64,000 bases of DNA from Planctomycetota bacterium (GCA_016872605.1 VGZI01000001.1:62001-126000); one strand, 5' to 3'; shown: positions 34,201 through 43,444, counted from the stretch's first letter. Program-made: numbers and translations. Notes: a model not told the origin generated them from the sequence alone.

Positions 34201-35135
34201 TCGTTGGCGTAGACGACATGGCAGGCGGTGCAGCCGCTGGACCGGTAATCGCCGGGATGATCGTTGGTTCCCAGGAAGTTGAGCGTCGGGTCGAGGAGCC
34301 GAGTGCGTTGCAGGCCGACGAAAACGGGATCGGTGCGGTTCTCGGTTCCCAGGCCGCGAATGCTGAGCCGTGCCCGTGGTCGGCCCGATTCCTCCTCGCG
34401 TTCAGGAATGCCGATCTCCGGGCGGAACCGTCCGCCGCGCTCGAAGATACGCAGAATATTGCCCGGTTGCGTGATCTCGAATCGCGGCAAGGGATCGAGA
34501 TAGGGCAGCACACCCTTAGTGCGCATCTCGTGCTCGCTCGGCGGCGGCCAGGTCAGAAGCCGTTGCGGCACGCCGTGCATGCTGTAGCTTTCACCGTAGC
34601 GCGGCCGCTTGCTTGGCACGGCGCCGTTGTTGTACAGGGCTGCGCCCCAGAGCATGCAACCGTGCGTCATCATGCTCGTCTTCGTTTGCTGCACCTCGTC
34701 CTGATGGCAACTGCCGCAGGCTTGCTGGGCGACACGCAGGTCGCCGGGGTTGACAAAACGGATGAACTCGGGCGATTCGTGATTGAGAAGCGTGTACGAG
34801 CGCACCGGGTTGCCGGACGTGCGCCAGGCATCGGGAAAACGCGACGGAACATGGGCGCTTTCCTTGGTCGTCGCGGTCGCATCGCCGCCGTGACAGTCGA
34901 TGCAGCCGAGGTTGACCGTTCCCTTCTCATGCGGATCGACGGCATTCTGATGGCACTGGATGCAGCCGTGGCTCTTGACATCGGCATCGGCCTTTGTCTG
35001 TTGCCGCAAATCGACCTGGCGCGGCGCCGAATTCTGCTGGCCGAACAACCATGGCTGTACGCCGACGATGAGCGCGGCGAGAATTGTGAGCCCACCTACG
35101 ACATGCGGCTTGCGATGCATGATGTCCGCGAACAT
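31254..35135 (-). CDS. Decaheme cytochrome c with C-terminal LVIVD beta-propeller
   Basis: The 1293-residue protein has an N-terminal signal or anchor helix ([20 protein letters not shown]). Ten CxxCH heme sites lie between about residues 56 and 815: CIQCH, CIDCH, CGSCH, CTACH, CITCH, CVDCH twice, CIACH, CFGCH and CTDCH. From about residue 890 the sequence is a chain of LVIVD-type blades: [80 protein letters not shown] and [21 protein letters not shown] role in extracytoplasmic electron transfer is inferred from hemes and export. GAGGGTG lies 5 bases before the ATG. The next gene upstream on the same strand encodes a beta-barrel protein, so a membrane conduit is possible. Confidence 0.93.
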   Translation of the reverse strand: MFADIMHRKPHVVGGLTILAALIVGVQPWLFGQQNSAPRQVDLRQQTKADADVKSHGCIQCHQNAVDPHEKGTVNLGCIDCHGGDATATTKESAHVPSRFPDAWRTSGNPVRSYTLLNHESPEFIRFVNPGDLRVAQQACGSCHQDEVQQTKTSMMTHGCMLWGAALYNNGAVPSKRPRYGESYSMHGVPQRLLTWPPPSEHEMRTKGVLPYLDPLPRFEITQPGNILRIFERGGRFRPEIGIPEREEESGRPRARLSIRGLGTENRTDPVFVGLQRTRLLDPTLNFLGTNDHPGDYRSSGCTACHVVYANDRSPVHSGPYAKYGNRGTSFNPDPTIPRDEPGHPIQHKFTRAIPSSQCITCHVHPGTNVMNSYLGYMWWDEETDGEHMYPTKQKYLTAEELVQASMNNPDEASARGLWSNPRFLENVVNLNPHLKHTQFADFHGHGWVFKAVYKKDRAGKFLDHRGVAIENVTTQHLMNAVKIPEHVKEQYRQGSKRPTPVNRDGAPVHLMDIHLEKGMHCVDCHFVQDSHGNGKLYGEVRAAIEIQCVDCHGTVSKHATLRTSGPAAADPSKHNPDGGRDLNTLRTPFGKRRFERQGDKLIQNSMVEPDLSWEVVQTKDVVDPNHRRYNEKARLAKTVRFDKTGSLEWGDVPLDAKGRPDETKLAHCNQNMSCIACHSAWNPSCFGCHLPQKANKKMPALHNEGDVQRNYVAYNFQTLRDDVYMLARDGDVTGNKIGPARSSCAIHVGSYNQNRDSIYVQQQTISADGLSGIAFSTNVPHTVRGAPPTINGRPIHEHANLPGHSETKSCTDCHLSKKNDNNAIMAQLLMQGTGYVNFMGRYAWVAAKDHGLHGVVVTEQEEPQAVIGSRLHELAFPDFYRQHQRNHYKLKHAHEHSGRDIAGRLKQPFRKSEILQVQARGEYLYAACGSEGVRVFDIAFIDNKSFSERITTAPVSPMGQRFVVKTQYAAAVAAPCTPAPDPTRKQNPDNREPKVHPLFGYIYVADKYEGLILIGVGVTIDGNPLNNFLKRDVTFNPNGLLNGACSVTIVGSYAYICCDAGLAVVSIDDPTRPTLTSITPLRNAKAVQVQFRYAFVCSEEGVTSLDVTNLAKPVLRARLALPEAHNIYLARTYAYVAAGRHGLVILNITNPEQFGVDQVYNARGAINDLHDVKLGITYVSEFAYLADGKNGLRVVQLTSPDTPGNQGFSPRPTPKLIATYPIPDGGHALSVGRALDRDRAVDESGNQIAVFGRIGAGPLSREDTQRMYLRRDGRVWQVSDDPRDAMYGPPRR

Positions 35136-35207
35136 GAGTCACCCTCGAAGACCCGCGCAATCGGGGTCGGTGGCGCCCACAACCCAGATTGTTCGAAAGA
35201 CCATTGG

Positions 35208-35397
35208 TCTTCGTCCCGTGGGGACGGCTGAATATGGCCCAGCACTTCAGTGCGGGGTCCAGCGCCATCAAACATCAATCCAGTCCCGTAAGGACGACTG
35301 AATCAGTCATCCCTACGGGACCCTAACATTCCTGGAACCGTATCCACCCAGCACAAATGTGCTGGGCTATTTTCAGCCGTCCCTCTGGGACGAAGAA
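35208..35397. repeat. Large imperfect palindrome (family I), about 190 bp
   Basis: Left arm CGTCCCGTGGGGACGGCTGA with TATGGCCCAGCACTTCAGTG is mirrored by TGTGCTGGGCTATTTTCAGC and CGTCCCTCTGGGACGAAG on the right. Inside is another small inverted repeat, CCCGTAAGGACGACTGA and TCAGTCATCCCTACGGG. It fills the 352-bp gap before the cytochrome gene; no other feature is seen in 35136-35487. Confidence 0.85.
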
Positions 35398-35487
35398 AAA
35401 TCGCCTCGCCCTGCGATGATTTCCAGCAGATGTCAATGAAGTAAGCGGCTCAGCACGCTGCCGCTGACCTCGTGCGAGGCTCTTCGG

Positions 35488-37515
35488 TCAATACGTCAAC
35501 ACCGCCTCCAGGAATCCGGCGTACAGCGCTCGTGCGTCATGATCGTAGCCGTTGAACAGATCGCGAAATCCCTGCCCCGGGATCAGCGATGCGAAGCCGG
35601 CCCGGAAGATCACGTTGTTGTTCAGGAACGGCCGATACTCCGTGCCGATGCTCAAGTCAACGCCGATAAACCGATTGACGTGCTGCTGATACAGAAACTG
35701 CTGCAACGGTTGCACGGCGTCGAACCACATGACGTTGGCATTGTTCACGATGCGCCAGCGCGGCGTGAGCTCAAGGTCGATACCGGCGTTGACGAGGAAT
35801 AGCCCGGGATTAACGAAGTTCGCCTGCCCCTGCAGCTTGCTCGAACGCAGATCCGGGATCAGGCTGCGTTGCTGCATCAGGTTGACGCCGAAAAGCCGAA
35901 GCTGCTGGCGTTGCCAATAGCTGAAATCGCCGCCGGCGAAGTTAGGATTGTCGAGGATCGAATCGAAGCCGGTGGCCCGGTTATTGGTGATATCGTGATC
36001 GCCGGACGACCAGAGACCTGAAACGCGAAAGCGCATCCAGTCGTGATCGTAGGAGAGCTCCAGCGCGCCCATCTGAGCGTTGATGTCTTGTGGGCGGTTG
36101 GCGAGCGGATTGAGCGTGTCGCCACCGAGCGCCCAGTAGAACGCATGGCTGATGTTCAGGCGGCCGATATGTCCGTCGCCAGCCCAACCGAGGTACACCA
36201 CGTCCACGGTGTGCGGTTGGAACACTCCGACCGGATCGGGCCGAACGAGGAAGCCGTTGTTGTCGAACTTCATCGTCGGCGAATCGTGGTTGTAGTGCAC
36301 GCTGAGTTGCGCGGTGTAGCCGGGAAAAATGAAATCCTGGCGATAGTAGTTGGCAACGACGACTTGCTGATGGCGATCGCGGAAGGTGTTGAGAAAGCTG
36401 TTCGTATCCTTTTCTTGCATGTTGAAGTACACGAGATTGAATTGATCGCGATTGGAGAAGTTGTTTCCGAAGAGACGCACGCCGCGATTGATGTCGCTAA
36501 AGATGAACCCGCGAAAATCGCTGGTGAACGGCTGCGAGCCGACGCGCATTGAGACAAAATCGTAGTTCGGGCCGATGTCGGCGAGCTTGCTTTCGACGAA
36601 CCACTCTTGCAGAGCCATGTAGCTGCGGCCGCGCGTCGTGCCTTTCCTGACATCGGGGCTGACGACGGCAAGTTCGTTGACGGCGAGGTAATTGACGTTG
36701 AACGCGGGCGTGACTTTGATGCGCCAGTCGACGGGGCGAAACGCGGTATCGCCGTGGAACAAATCGAGCGACAGGAAAAAGTTCTGCGTGTAAAACAGTT
36801 GCCCCGGCCGGCCGAAGAAATCGGGCGAGTTCGGATTCGACGTGCTCTCGAACGGCGTCGTGGCGATGGGCGTCTGCCTGGGTTCGAGAAAAATCTGCGT
36901 CGTGCCCGTGACTTCGAGGAAGATGTTCTGCCCCAGGATCGGATAGTCTCCCTTAAGGACGTTTTGGTTGAACGGATCCCACCAGCGGCCGCGAACGTAG
37001 GGGTAGTCATCGTTGACCGGATGGCCTTTGCCATAGCGGTCCCAATCGGGGAACGGCACGCGCCAGCGATCTTCCATCGGGATGGTGTAGACCTCGGTCT
37101 GGACATCGCGAGGCATGATGCCGGAAGATCCCGCGTATCCGAGCGGCCCCTCGGTGGTGTCCATTACGGAATGCGCGTCGAGGACCAACTGGCCGATCGT
37201 GCGAATTCGATGCCGTGGGCGAGCCAGTGGGATTCCAACGATATTCGCATCGTGAAACTCGACTATGCCTGATGTCACTCTCGGCGCCGTGGGGTCAGGC
37301 GCCAACAGCTCGGTGACTCCAGAGTAAACCGGCTCTTTCCTGGCGCTCGGCGCGTCGCCGCCGAACAACGATGGCGCAGCAACGAGTATCGTCGCGAACG
37401 CGACGAGAAGGCGCCATGCTGTGACGATCGCTCGAACCATTACTGAATACATCCATCGGTCGCGCATTCGGTCGGTGCGCGCAACTTTAGCGAGATTTCC
37501 GATTGTTCTTTTCAT
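35488..37515 (-). CDS. Outer-membrane beta-barrel protein next to the decaheme cytochrome
   Basis: The 675-residue protein has a signal segment (AWRLLVAFATILVAAPSLFG) and then a long series of amphipathic beta strands with many Trp, Tyr and Asn (FLSLDLFHGDTAFRPVDWRI, FNLVYFNMQEKDTNSFLNTF, AQLSVHYNHDSPTMKFDNNG). It ends in FLEAVLTY, an aromatic C-terminus as used for barrel insertion by BAM. It shares strand with the cytochrome gene 352 bases downstream, though the big palindrome between them may affect co-transcription. It may be the porin of a porin-cytochrome complex, but no sequence match to MtrB/PioB was established. The start could be later (37440 or 37452), giving a more usual signal peptide. 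Confidence 0.75.
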   Translation of the reverse strand: MKRTIGNLAKVARTDRMRDRWMYSVMVRAIVTAWRLLVAFATILVAAPSLFGGDAPSARKEPVYSGVTELLAPDPTAPRVTSGIVEFHDANIVGIPLARPRHRIRTIGQLVLDAHSVMDTTEGPLGYAGSSGIMPRDVQTEVYTIPMEDRWRVPFPDWDRYGKGHPVNDDYPYVRGRWWDPFNQNVLKGDYPILGQNIFLEVTGTTQIFLEPRQTPIATTPFESTSNPNSPDFFGRPGQLFYTQNFFLSLDLFHGDTAFRPVDWRIKVTPAFNVNYLAVNELAVVSPDVRKGTTRGRSYMALQEWFVESKLADIGPNYDFVSMRVGSQPFTSDFRGFIFSDINRGVRLFGNNFSNRDQFNLVYFNMQEKDTNSFLNTFRDRHQQVVVANYYRQDFIFPGYTAQLSVHYNHDSPTMKFDNNGFLVRPDPVGVFQPHTVDVVYLGWAGDGHIGRLNISHAFYWALGGDTLNPLANRPQDINAQMGALELSYDHDWMRFRVSGLWSSGDHDITNNRATGFDSILDNPNFAGGDFSYWQRQQLRLFGVNLMQQRSLIPDLRSSKLQGQANFVNPGLFLVNAGIDLELTPRWRIVNNANVMWFDAVQPLQQFLYQQHVNRFIGVDLSIGTEYRPFLNNNVIFRAGFASLIPGQGFRDLFNGYDHDARALYAGFLEAVLTY

Positions 37516-37739
37516 CGGGACAAGCTGGATAGGAACTTGACGGTCGTAGCGATTTTTCCGCCGGAGAAGCTAGTGAATCTCAAGCAACCGCGCAAAGCTG
37601 CGAAGAGGGGGCATTTGCAGCGCTGCTTGTGCTCCTTTGCGTGAGATTCCTGGAGGTTTGCCCACTTTGTTGCCGATACATTCGGAAGAATCGCCACAAT
37701 CCGCAAATGCGGAATATCTTGACGCGCGGTCGATACGTC

Positions 37740-39023
37740 ATGCGAACCGGTCTGCCGTTGTTAATGATCCTTGCTCTTTCTGCCAGCGCGGCGTTGGTAC
37801 GTGCGCAGACTACGCCTGACCCCGTCGCGACAGACGTTGAAGCATCAACCGCACGGCGAACGCCCCTCGCTTCCTTCCTGGCACGCAAGTTCGATGACCA
37901 AGCCGTCCCGGCGTCCGCCGAGGAAGCCGAAGGCATGGCGAAAAGTCCGCCTCGTTTCTGGGCGCGCGGCGAATTCATGATCTGGTGGATCAAGTCGTCC
38001 AACTTTCCGCCGCTCGTCACCAGCGGCGACTTCAGCGATTCGGTTCCGGGAGGCCTCGGTTCGCAGGGCACGAGCGTGCTCTTCGGCAATGAAACTCGGG
38101 ACTTTTTCGATCGTAAAGGCGGCCGATTCAGCGCCGGCTGGTGGCTCGATGACGACCATCGCTGGGGCGTCGATGCGAGCTACTTCTTCATCAACGGTCG
38201 AGCGATCAGCGCCAGCTTCGAGTCGCCAGGCAGTCCCGTGCTGGCCAATCCATTCTTCAATGTTCACACAGGTGTCCCTGACGCGTCGCTCGTGACATTC
38301 CCCGGCATCATGAGCGGGCAGATCGGCGTCGAGGCGCCGAGCTTCCTGCAAGGCGCGGAAGCGAACTTCACCGCCGCGATTCTTCACCGCGAGCACCTGC
38401 GAATCGATGGCCTTGTCGGTTTTCGTTACCTCAACCTGCGCGAAGGGCTCTACATCGACGAAACTTCCGTCGTTGATTTGGCCCCGCAATACGTCGGGCT
38501 GATTCCGCTCAACGGCAACACGATCGTCGTCAGCGATCAATTCGACACGAACAACCACTTCTTCGGCCCACAGCTCGGTTTGCGAGCCGAATGGCAACAC
38601 AAACGATGGTTCCTGGGCGGGTCGGCGAAAGTCGCGCTCGGCGTGACGCGCCAGGTCGTTACGATCGGCGGCAGCACGTTCATCGATACGCAGCCGGCCT
38701 TCGCGTCGCCGGGTGGGCTGTTCGCGGTGTCGAGCAACAGCGGCCGATTCTCACGCAGCGCGTTCGGCGTCGTGCCGGAAGCGGGAGTGAATCTGGGCTT
38801 TCACCTGACCGACAACATTCGCCTATTTGCCGGCTATACGTTCCTCTACTGGAACAGCGTCGCCCGGCCCGGTGACCAAGTCGATACAAACGTCAATCTG
38901 AACTTCGTGCCGAGCAGCACGACATTTGGCGCGGCCGGGGGCGAGGATCGCCCGGCGTTTTCGTTTCGCCCCAGCGCGTTCTTTGCCCACGGCGTAAACA
39001 TGGGCTTGGAATTGCGGTATTGA
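37740..39023 (+). CDS. BBP7-type outer-membrane beta-barrel protein
   Basis: The 427-residue product has a signal peptide (MRTGLPLLMILALSASAALV then RAQ). The mature part opens with FWARGEFMIWWIKSSNFPPL and continues with GGRFSAGWWLDDDHRWGVDA, LQGAEANFTAAILHREHLRI, DGLVGFRYLNLREGL and HLTDNIRLFAGYTFLYWNSV. It ends in a Tyr (GLELRY), typical of barrel proteins. This pattern matches the BBP7 family that is expanded in planctomycetes and of unknown role. An in-frame ATG at 37707 is a possible alternative start. It is divergent from the other barrel gene. Confidence 0.85.
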   Translation: MRTGLPLLMILALSASAALVRAQTTPDPVATDVEASTARRTPLASFLARKFDDQAVPASAEEAEGMAKSPPRFWARGEFMIWWIKSSNFPPLVTSGDFSDSVPGGLGSQGTSVLFGNETRDFFDRKGGRFSAGWWLDDDHRWGVDASYFFINGRAISASFESPGSPVLANPFFNVHTGVPDASLVTFPGIMSGQIGVEAPSFLQGAEANFTAAILHREHLRIDGLVGFRYLNLREGLYIDETSVVDLAPQYVGLIPLNGNTIVVSDQFDTNNHFFGPQLGLRAEWQHKRWFLGGSAKVALGVTRQVVTIGGSTFIDTQPAFASPGGLFAVSSNSGRFSRSAFGVVPEAGVNLGFHLTDNIRLFAGYTFLYWNSVARPGDQVDTNVNLNFVPSSTTFGAAGGEDRPAFSFRPSAFFAHGVNMGLELRY

Positions 39024-39039
39024 GTGAATTCGCAGAGCG

Positions 39040-39070
39040 TTCGCGTGGCGCCATGCGGGCGCCAAACGAA
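39040..39070. repeat. Palindromic element family K before the HbpS-like gene
   Basis: TTCGCGTGGCGCC and GGCGCCAAACGAA arms, ending 14 bases before ATG 39085. GAAAGGTG follows and provides the ribosome binding site. Confidence 0.7.
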
Positions 39071-39084
39071 GAAAGGTGAAGACA

Positions 39085-41013
39085 ATGGACCTGCAAGTCG
39101 AACAGCTCGAAACACGCGAGATGCCGGCGTTTATCGCCAGCCAGTTGCCGCTTGCTTCGTTGCCTCCGTTGACGTTGACCACGTCCCAGGTATCGACGCT
39201 TCTGCAGCGTGCCGCCGCCGCGACCGCCAGCGATGACGCAATCATCGCCGTCGTCGATCGCAATGGCCGCATCCTCGGTGTGCGCGTCGAAGGGGGCGTG
39301 TCGTCGTCCGTCACGGGCGATTCCAATGTTCTTGGCTTCTCGATCGACGGCGCGGTGTCGCTCGCTCGCACGGCGGCGTTCTTCTCGACGAACGCCACGC
39401 CGCTCACCTCGCGCACCGTTCAGTTCATCAGCCAATCGACGATCACCCAGCGCGAAGTCGAGTCATACTCGTTCATCTCCGACCCCGCGTCAACACTGGG
39501 CGGCCCTGGATTTGTCGCGCCCATCGGCATCGGCGGGCACTTTCCGCCACGGGTCGCCAATACGCCGCAGGTCGATCTGTTCGGCATCGAGCACACCAAC
39601 CGTGACATGCTCGTCAACCCCGGCCCCAATGGCGTGCTGAATACGCCGTTCGACGGCGGGTTCGGGGCCGATGACGTCGGATTGACCAATCGCTTCAACG
39701 TTAGCTCCGCGTTCATTCCCGCGGGCAAGTCGACCTTTGCCCCGCTCTCGTATTTCGACACGACAAAGACCGCCGCGAATCAACGGAACCCCGCGCAGGA
39801 TCACGTCGCCTCGCGCGGCATTGGCACGCTACCCGGCGGCATCCCCATTTACCGCAGCGGCGTTCTCCTGGGGGGCATCGGGGTGTTCTTCCCAGGACCC
39901 ACGGGATTTGCCAACGAATCCAACTCCAAACTCAGTGCCGACCACGACCCCAACCAGATCGACCGCTCGCTCGAAGCGGAGTTCATCGCACTCTCCGCCG
40001 TCGGCGGAAGCAAGGCCGCTGGCTTCCCCATTGGAACCATCGCCGGCATCCCAGCGCTGTCCGGCTTCGACCTTCCGTTCCCGCGCATCGATCTTGTTGG
40101 CATCACGCTTGACGCCGTCGGTCCAGGAGGCGCGCAAGGGCCCAAGAACCTCGTCAACTACGTCAAGAGCTACTTCAGCATCGGCACGGGGAATCCCAAT
40201 AGCGGCATGCTCATGGATGTCACGAGCGTCGCTGGAGTCAAGTTCGTCTCCGGTCTTCCCGCTCCGGACGGCTGGCTCGTCACTCCGCACGCCGGCGCCG
40301 GCATCACAGCGGCGCAGGTGCAGAAAATTGTCGCGCAAGGCATCACGCAGGCCAACCAGACGCGCGCCCAGATTCGTCCGCTCGGCACGACGACGCGCAT
40401 GGTCTTCGCCGTCGCCGACAGCAAGGGTGAGGTGCTCGGCCTTTACCGCATGCCCGATTCGCCGATGTTTTCTATCAACGTTGCCGTCAGCAAGGCGCGC
40501 AATACGGCGTATTACAATGACGCCACGCAACTTCTCGCCGCCGACAAGCTCGCGGGCATCCCGGCCGGCACGGCGTTCACCGCCCGCACCTTCCGGTATC
40601 TCGCTCTGCCGCGTTTTCCGGAGGGCATTGATACGGCCAATCCGGGAGTTTGGTCGAACCTCAACGATCCCGGCGTCAATCGCAATACCGCCCTCAACAC
40701 GGGCCTGGCCCAGCCGATTTCATCGATCGTCAGCATCTTCGGTTACGATGCCTTCCATCCGAATACGAATTTTCACGCATCGAGCGCCAACTCCAGTGGC
40801 GTCGTGTTCTTTCCCGGCAGCGCCGGCGTGTACGTCAACGGCAAGATCGTCGGCGGATTCGGCGTCTCCGGCGACGGCGTCGACCAGGACGACGTCGTCA
40901 CGTCGGCCGGCATTGTTGGCTTTTCACCGAGCGCCGCCATAATGGTCGATCAATATTACTTCGGCGGCGTGCGTTTGCCATACTTCAAGTTCAACCGAAA
41001 CCCGCGCGGCTAG
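39085..41013 (+). CDS. Secreted protein with two GlcG/HbpS-like domains
   Basis: The 642-residue protein begins with MDLQVEQLETREMPAF, a variant of the LEPxxLL signal that planctomycetes use on exported surface proteins. Two HbpS/GlcG (DUF336) modules follow. The first has SDDAIIAVVDRNGRILGVRV and SLARTAAFFSTNATPLTSRT at about 50-120. The second has RMVFAVADSKGEVLGLYRMP and VSKARNTAYYNDATQLLAAD at about 435-510. Streptomyces HbpS binds heme and senses redox stress, and GlcG is found in glycolate loci; heme binding here is only a possibility. The proximity to the heme protein cluster is suggestive. GAAAGGTG supports ATG 39085 over GTG 39076. Confidence 0.8.
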   Translation: MDLQVEQLETREMPAFIASQLPLASLPPLTLTTSQVSTLLQRAAAATASDDAIIAVVDRNGRILGVRVEGGVSSSVTGDSNVLGFSIDGAVSLARTAAFFSTNATPLTSRTVQFISQSTITQREVESYSFISDPASTLGGPGFVAPIGIGGHFPPRVANTPQVDLFGIEHTNRDMLVNPGPNGVLNTPFDGGFGADDVGLTNRFNVSSAFIPAGKSTFAPLSYFDTTKTAANQRNPAQDHVASRGIGTLPGGIPIYRSGVLLGGIGVFFPGPTGFANESNSKLSADHDPNQIDRSLEAEFIALSAVGGSKAAGFPIGTIAGIPALSGFDLPFPRIDLVGITLDAVGPGGAQGPKNLVNYVKSYFSIGTGNPNSGMLMDVTSVAGVKFVSGLPAPDGWLVTPHAGAGITAAQVQKIVAQGITQANQTRAQIRPLGTTTRMVFAVADSKGEVLGLYRMPDSPMFSINVAVSKARNTAYYNDATQLLAADKLAGIPAGTAFTARTFRYLALPRFPEGIDTANPGVWSNLNDPGVNRNTALNTGLAQPISSIVSIFGYDAFHPNTNFHASSANSSGVVFFPGSAGVYVNGKIVGGFGVSGDGVDQDDVVTSAGIVGFSPSAAIMVDQYYFGGVRLPYFKFNRNPRG

Positions 41014-41048
41014 CAGGCGTTGCTCGGGGCGTAGCAAAGGGGTAGTCG

Positions 41049-41366
41049 ATGCGCTACACGATTCTCGTTTTGTGTGTCCTGGCGACCAGAGCGTCCTCGC
41101 AGGAACGAACGCAGCAACCACCGCAACCGCCGCAGGCTCGCATCGTATTGCCGTCCGACACGGGCCATTATCGCGGGTACTTCCTGGGCGGTGGCGCGGG
41201 GAATCCGCGAAAAGCCGAGCCACGCCGCCCTGACGAAGGCACCTGGGGCTGGGACTATCAAGGCTTGCTGCCGCGCCGCATCATCCTCGGGTGGTGGCAC
41301 GGCCGTCGCGCCCAGGGCGGTGTCGGCGCATACAAGACCGACGGCCCGCGCCTGTTCGACAAATAA
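41049..41366 (+). CDS. Small secreted basic protein, unknown function
   Basis: The 105-residue product has a signal peptide (MRYTILVLCVLATRASSQ), a Pro/Gln-rich linker (QPPQPPQ), and a Gly/Trp/Arg-rich end (GTWGWDYQGLLPRRIILGWW). AAAGGGG lies 6 bases before the ATG, and the gene follows the HbpS-like gene by 35 bases, suggesting an operon. No family is recognised. Confidence 0.6.
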   Translation: MRYTILVLCVLATRASSQERTQQPPQPPQARIVLPSDTGHYRGYFLGGGAGNPRKAEPRRPDEGTWGWDYQGLLPRRIILGWWHGRRAQGGVGAYKTDGPRLFDK

Positions 41367-41412
41367 CCGCCGTGCTCTTACTTGGACCGCGCCAGTTCAA
41401 TTTGGCCAAGAG

Positions 41413-41520
41413 CCTGCAACGCATTTGTTGCACGTAATTCCTTCGTCCAGAAGCACGTGCGCGCATTCGTTGCACCCGCACACTCACCCCCCCCCTCGAA
41501 ATGCAACGAAACCTGGAACA
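41413..41520. repeat. 110-bp dispersed non-coding repeat, copy 2
   Basis: It starts CCTGCAACGCATTTGTTGCA and ends ATGCAACGAAACCTGGAACA; matching blocks are in the same order as 24645-24757. The C-run (ACTCACCCCCCCCC) sits between the TTCGTTGCA/TGCAACGAA arms. It is again placed between two + strand genes. Confidence 0.8.
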
Positions 41521-41652
41521 TGGACGGGCGACTATCGTAGGCCGCGCGCACGGCAAGCGAAAAGGGTCGCTGTCCAAGCACCGATGCCGCGGAAAACGTT
41601 ACCTTCTATAACCAACACCGTTGATGCACCCGCCAAGAAGAAGGAGTTTCCC

Positions 41653-42294
41653 GTGGGGAGTTCAACTCGCTTTCCGATCAGCGTGATCATCATCGCCATC
41701 GCAGTGTCACCAGCGCCGTGTCAGCATGCCGAGCCCGATTGCTTCTACTGCAACGCGCTCGTGGTCAAGTTCCCGTTTGCCCTCGTCACCGACGCTCAGC
41801 GCAACGCAACGAAAGCGGTCGAGCTGCATTTGTCGCGAGATGAAGGCGTCACCTGGCAGCACGTTCAAACCGTACCAGCCGATGTGAAGTGGATTTCTTT
41901 CACGGCGAAGAGCGATGGCGCATTTTGGTTCGCGCTTCGGACCATCGATAAGTCAGGAAACCGCGATCCTGCCGTTCTCGACAAGTCGGCAATTCAAATG
42001 AAAGTGGTCTTCGACACGACGCCGCCCGTTGTGGAGTTGAGAGCAAAGCCAGGCCGGAAAGACGCCCTCGGCGTGACATGGAAAGTCAGCGACGACCATC
42101 TCGACGGCGCATCGGTCAGGCTCGAGTATCGGCAGCGCGATGAAGCGACCTGGACCAGCGTGCCGATCGACATTGCCCTGCGCGAATGCACCGTCCCCGC
42201 CCGACCTGGAACTGGCGTCACGGTGCGACTCACCGCGCGCGACCTGGCCGGCAACGCAACCAGCAAGTCGGTCGTCTTCCCGGCGACGCCATGA
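41653..42294 (+). CDS. Secreted beta-sandwich protein, unknown function
   Basis: The 213-residue product starts at a GTG with AAGGAG 7 bases upstream. A signal peptide (FPISVIIIAIAVSPAPCQHA) leads to two Ig-like or fibronectin-like repeats: VELHLSRDEGVTWQHVQTVP and FWFALRTIDKSGNRDPAVLD, then VKVVFDTTPPVVELRAKP-like and VRLEYRQRDEATWTSVPIDI. The SxDxGxTW and DTTPP patterns are common in bacterial surface adhesion modules. An upstream in-frame extension exists but lacks a ribosome binding site. No partner is known. Confidence 0.65.
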   Translation: MGSSTRFPISVIIIAIAVSPAPCQHAEPDCFYCNALVVKFPFALVTDAQRNATKAVELHLSRDEGVTWQHVQTVPADVKWISFTAKSDGAFWFALRTIDKSGNRDPAVLDKSAIQMKVVFDTTPPVVELRAKPGRKDALGVTWKVSDDHLDGASVRLEYRQRDEATWTSVPIDIALRECTVPARPGTGVTVRLTARDLAGNATSKSVVFPATP

Positions 42295-42317
42295 CGCTTT
42301 CGTGCATCACACGCAAC

Positions 42318-43427
42318 TCAGAATCGCTCGTAGACATTGGCCGGCAAACGGCGAATGACTTTCTTCAACTCCAGCGTCGTGAGTTGCCGCGTCAGGTCGC
42401 TGATCGGTATCGATAGCTCAAACGCCAGGTCATCGACCATGCGGCGTTCGGCGAGAGCCTGCCAAATCTTCAGTTGCACATCGTCAAGGCCGGGCGGTGG
42501 TTGGGCGACTAAAGGCACATCATGCGCCCTCGGTTCGGCGAGGGCCGGCAGCTCTTGCAAATCTTCGAGGATGTCGTCGGCGTTGCGCACCATCGTCGCG
42601 CCTTTTCGCAAGAGTTGCAGCGTGCCGGCGCTGGCTGCATTATCCACGGGCCCCGGAACGGCAAAGACTTCGCGCCCCTGCTCTGCCGCCAGCCGGGCGG
42701 TGATCAACGCTCCGCTCCGTTCTGCCGCCTCGATGACAACCACGGCGCGGCTCAAGCCGCTGATGATGCGGTTGCGAGCCGGAAACAGCGTCGCCATCGG
42801 CTCTATCAACATGCACGATTCGGTGACGAGCGCTCCGGACGCAGCGACCTCGTCGGCGAGATCGGCATGTTCGGGCGGATAGGTCTTCGACAGCCCGCCG
42901 GCAAGCACGGCGATGGTGCGCCCTTTGGCGGAAAGTGCGCCGCGATGAGCGCAACCATCGATGCCTCGCGCCAGGCCGCTCACCACCGTCCAGCCGGCTC
43001 GGGCCAGGTCGGCGCCAATGCGCTCGGCAATGCGCTTGCCATAGGACGTGCAAGCGCGCGAGCCAACGATGGCAATCGCCTGTTCGTCGCATGCCTCGAG
43101 CGTGCCCTTGCAGAACAAAAGGTGCGGCGCGTCATCGATGGTCGCGAGATTGGCGGGATAACCGGCCCGTCCGAGGACCCGCAAGTGCACGCCATGCTTG
43201 TCGATCTGCTCGCATTCCTTCACAACGTCGGGGTTTTCCATGGCGCGCTGGAGAGATTCCGCGACTTTGGTTCCAAGGAACGGGACTTCGAGCAATTCGG
43301 AGATGGATGCTTGCAGAACCGCCGACGCGGAGCCGAAGTGATCGAGCAGCGCCGCCGTCAATCGCGGTCCGATGCCGGTGACGAGGTGCAGCGCGAGCAG
43401 ATCGCGTTCATCGTCGGAGAGGGTCAC
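42318..43427 (-). CDS. dprA: DNA processing protein DprA
   Basis: The 369-residue protein loads RecA onto incoming single-stranded DNA during natural transformation. A helix-hairpin-helix N-terminus (HLVTGIGPRLTAALLDHFGS) precedes the Rossmann-like core: IAIVGSRACTSYGKRIAERI, GWTVVSGLARGIDGCAHRGA, TIAVLAGGLSKTYPPEHADL and FPARNRIISGLSRAVVVIEA. A C-terminal winged-helix (DDVQLKIWQALAERRMVDDL) completes the long form. The start is GTG 43427, backed by GAGGAAG 7 bases upstream; the earlier extension overlaps aroB. The gene sits downstream of aroB with a palindrome between. Confidence 0.95.
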   Translation of the reverse strand: MTLSDDERDLLALHLVTGIGPRLTAALLDHFGSASAVLQASISELLEVPFLGTKVAESLQRAMENPDVVKECEQIDKHGVHLRVLGRAGYPANLATIDDAPHLLFCKGTLEACDEQAIAIVGSRACTSYGKRIAERIGADLARAGWTVVSGLARGIDGCAHRGALSAKGRTIAVLAGGLSKTYPPEHADLADEVAASGALVTESCMLIEPMATLFPARNRIISGLSRAVVVIEAAERSGALITARLAAEQGREVFAVPGPVDNAASAGTLQLLRKGATMVRNADDILEDLQELPALAEPRAHDVPLVAQPPPGLDDVQLKIWQALAERRMVDDLAFELSIPISDLTRQLTTLELKKVIRRLPANVYERF

Positions 43428-43444
43428 GATAACTTCCTCGTGTA

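Noticed and set aside
33459-35231. 590-codon open frame antisense to the cytochrome gene
   Set aside because: Opposite a gene with ten CxxCH motifs; no domain or start signal.
41074-41652. 5' part of the long frame leading into the gene at 41653
   Set aside because: It runs out of frame through the preceding small gene and through the 110-bp repeat; the GTG at 41653 has a proper ribosome binding site.
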